Shown here piece after piece: positions 63,131 through 64,000 of a stretch of DNA of 64,000 nt. The stretch's first letter is position 1; each line of letters opens with the position of its first letter. Source of the stretch: Muribaculaceae bacterium (GTDB lineage: Bacteria > Bacteroidota > Bacteroidia > Bacteroidales > Muribaculaceae); contig JAFYYI010000003.1 of the NCBI GenBank assembly GCA_017557665.1, positions 186,001 through 250,000 of the forward strand, given 5' to 3'. The notes beneath the pieces were generated by a model, which saw only the letters and a program-made list of their open reading frames with translations, was not told where the DNA came from and searched no databases. A program made the translations under genes and the position numbers.

Positions 63131-64000
63131 TTAGAACTCACTGGTGAAGTGGAAGGTGATTTTCGGGAAGTCCTGCTGTGCCATCTGCAAGACGTAGTTG
63201 CTGTCGGCCAGGAAGACGTCGCGGCCCTCGCGGTCGAGCGCCATGAACTGGTGCTTGCGCTTCTTGAAGGCGTCAAGGGCATCCTCGTCATCGCTCTCGA
63301 TCCAGCAGGCCTTGTACAGGTGGATGGGCTCCCAGCGGCACTGGGCGCCATACTCGTGCAGCAGGCGGTACTGGATGACCTCGAACTGCAGCTGTCCCAC
63401 GGTGCCGATGATCTTGCGGTTATTGAACTGGTTGATGAACATCTGGGCCACGCCCTCGTCCATCAACTGCTCAAGACCCTTGTTGAGTTGCTTGGTCTTC
63501 ATCGGGTCGGAGTTCTCGATATACTTGAACATCTCTGGCGAGAAGCTGGGCAGACCCTTGAAGTGGAGCTCTTCGCCCTCGGTCAAGGTGTCGCCGATCT
63601 TGAAGATGCCGTTGTCGGGCAAGCCCACGATGTCGCCGGGGTACACCTCGTCGATGATTTCCTTCTTCTGGGCCATGAAAGCCGTCGGGGCACTGAAGCG
63701 GTAGCTCTTGCCGCTGCGGATGTGCTTGTAGTTGCCATTGCGCTGGAACACGCCGGAGCACACCTTCACAAAGGCGATGCAGCTCCTGTGGTTCGGGTCC
63801 ATGTTGGCGTGAATCTTGAAGACGAAGCCCGTGAACTTGTCCTCGCCAGGCTCCACCGTGCGCTCGATGGCGTTCACGGGGCGCGGCGACGGGGCGATGC
63901 GCACGAAGCAGTCCAGCAACTCCTTCACGCCGAAGGTGTTCAGCGCCGACCCGAAGAACACGGGTGCCACCTTGCCGTCAAGGTAGTCGAGCGTGTTGAA
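63131..64000 (-). CDS. prfC: Peptide chain release factor 3 (C-terminal part, 5' end outside window)
   Basis: The frame is open to the window end, so about 289 C-terminal residues are seen. RF3 is a GTPase that removes RF1/RF2 from the ribosome after termination. Visible parts belong to domains II and III: APVFFGSALNTFGVKELLDCFVRIAPSP, FTGFVFKIHANMDPNHRSCIAFVKVCSG, GTVGQLQFEVIQYRLLHEYGAQC, ending PKITFHFTSEF. The GTP-binding domain lies beyond the window. It is followed after 35 bp by the kinase-RapZ gene. Confidence 0.95.
   Translation of the reverse strand, partial: FNTLDYLDGKVAPVFFGSALNTFGVKELLDCFVRIAPSPRPVNAIERTVEPGEDKFTGFVFKIHANMDPNHRSCIAFVKVCSGVFQRNGNYKHIRSGKSYRFSAPTAFMAQKKEIIDEVYPGDIVGLPDNGIFKIGDTLTEGEELHFKGLPSFSPEMFKYIENSDPMKTKQLNKGLEQLMDEGVAQMFINQFNNRKIIGTVGQLQFEVIQYRLLHEYGAQCRWEPIHLYKACWIESDDEDALDAFKKRKHQFMALDREGRDVFLADSNYVLQMAQQDFPKITFHFTSEF

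Overview
The window looks like a chromosomal segment of a gut-type Bacteroidales bacterium, plausibly Muribaculaceae or a Prevotella/Bacteroides relative. Coding sequence is rather GC-rich and intergenic DNA is AT-rich. The reasons for this placement are: nuoC and nuoD fused with nuoE/F/G absent; ATP synthase genes in the Bacteroidetes order atpD-C-B-E-F-H-A-G; many promoters of the Bacteroidetes form TTG-N20-TAnnTTTG and almost no Shine-Dalgarno sites; lipoproteins, a TonB-dependent receptor, an ECF sigma factor with an outer-membrane-type partner, and a type IX-like C-terminal domain. No rRNA, tRNA, CRISPR array, phage gene or transposase was seen. Taxonomy is inferred, not tested.

Layout. 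1-3350: the end of a YbhFSR-type ABC exporter operon (tandem ATPase, two permeases). 3437-8187, minus strand: three related small lipoproteins and a TonB-dependent receptor whose promoter abuts its start codon. 8411-9403: a secreted protein with an N-terminal dockerin and a formylglycine-enzyme-like fold. 9607-27080: one long apparent transcription unit in which the whole F1Fo ATP synthase operon sits between nuoH and nuoI of the complex I operon, so that the proton pump and the proton turbine are encoded together. 27116-38355: four tandem paralogous secreted leucine-rich-repeat proteins, each with its own matching promoter and a C-terminal dockerin; the third also carries a cohesin-like domain. 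They are separated by segments rich in inverted repeats and by a small MITE-like element.

38574-44007: a cell-wall amidase cassette present in fused form (beta-propeller plus amidase in one gene) and in split form (propeller gene followed by amidase gene). 44010-44750: a small heat-shock protein behind two GACA-N3-TGTC palindromes. 44883-50305: a BadF-type sugar kinase, TypA/BipA on the minus strand, a secreted transglutaminase-like protein and a short-chain dehydrogenase. 50474-55482, minus strand: two paralogous MFS carriers and a phosphohexose mutase, with a possible small RNA just upstream. 55815-60753: a small secreted protein, an inhibitory-type serpin lipoprotein, a LigT-type phosphodiesterase, an ECF sigma factor with an anti-sigma/beta-barrel partner, and an FMN-binding protein. 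60883-64000, minus strand: an apparent operon of prfC, a sugar kinase fused to the RapZ C-terminal domain, and a MurU-like uridylyltransferase, which looks like muropeptide or amino-sugar recycling.

The most striking pattern not explained by genes is a set of about fourteen short degenerate arrays with a strict period of 7 or 9 bp in intergenic DNA, usually next to stop codons. Each array has its own unit sequence. In both tail-to-tail gene pairs that carry arrays, the arrays are reverse-complementary across the middle.
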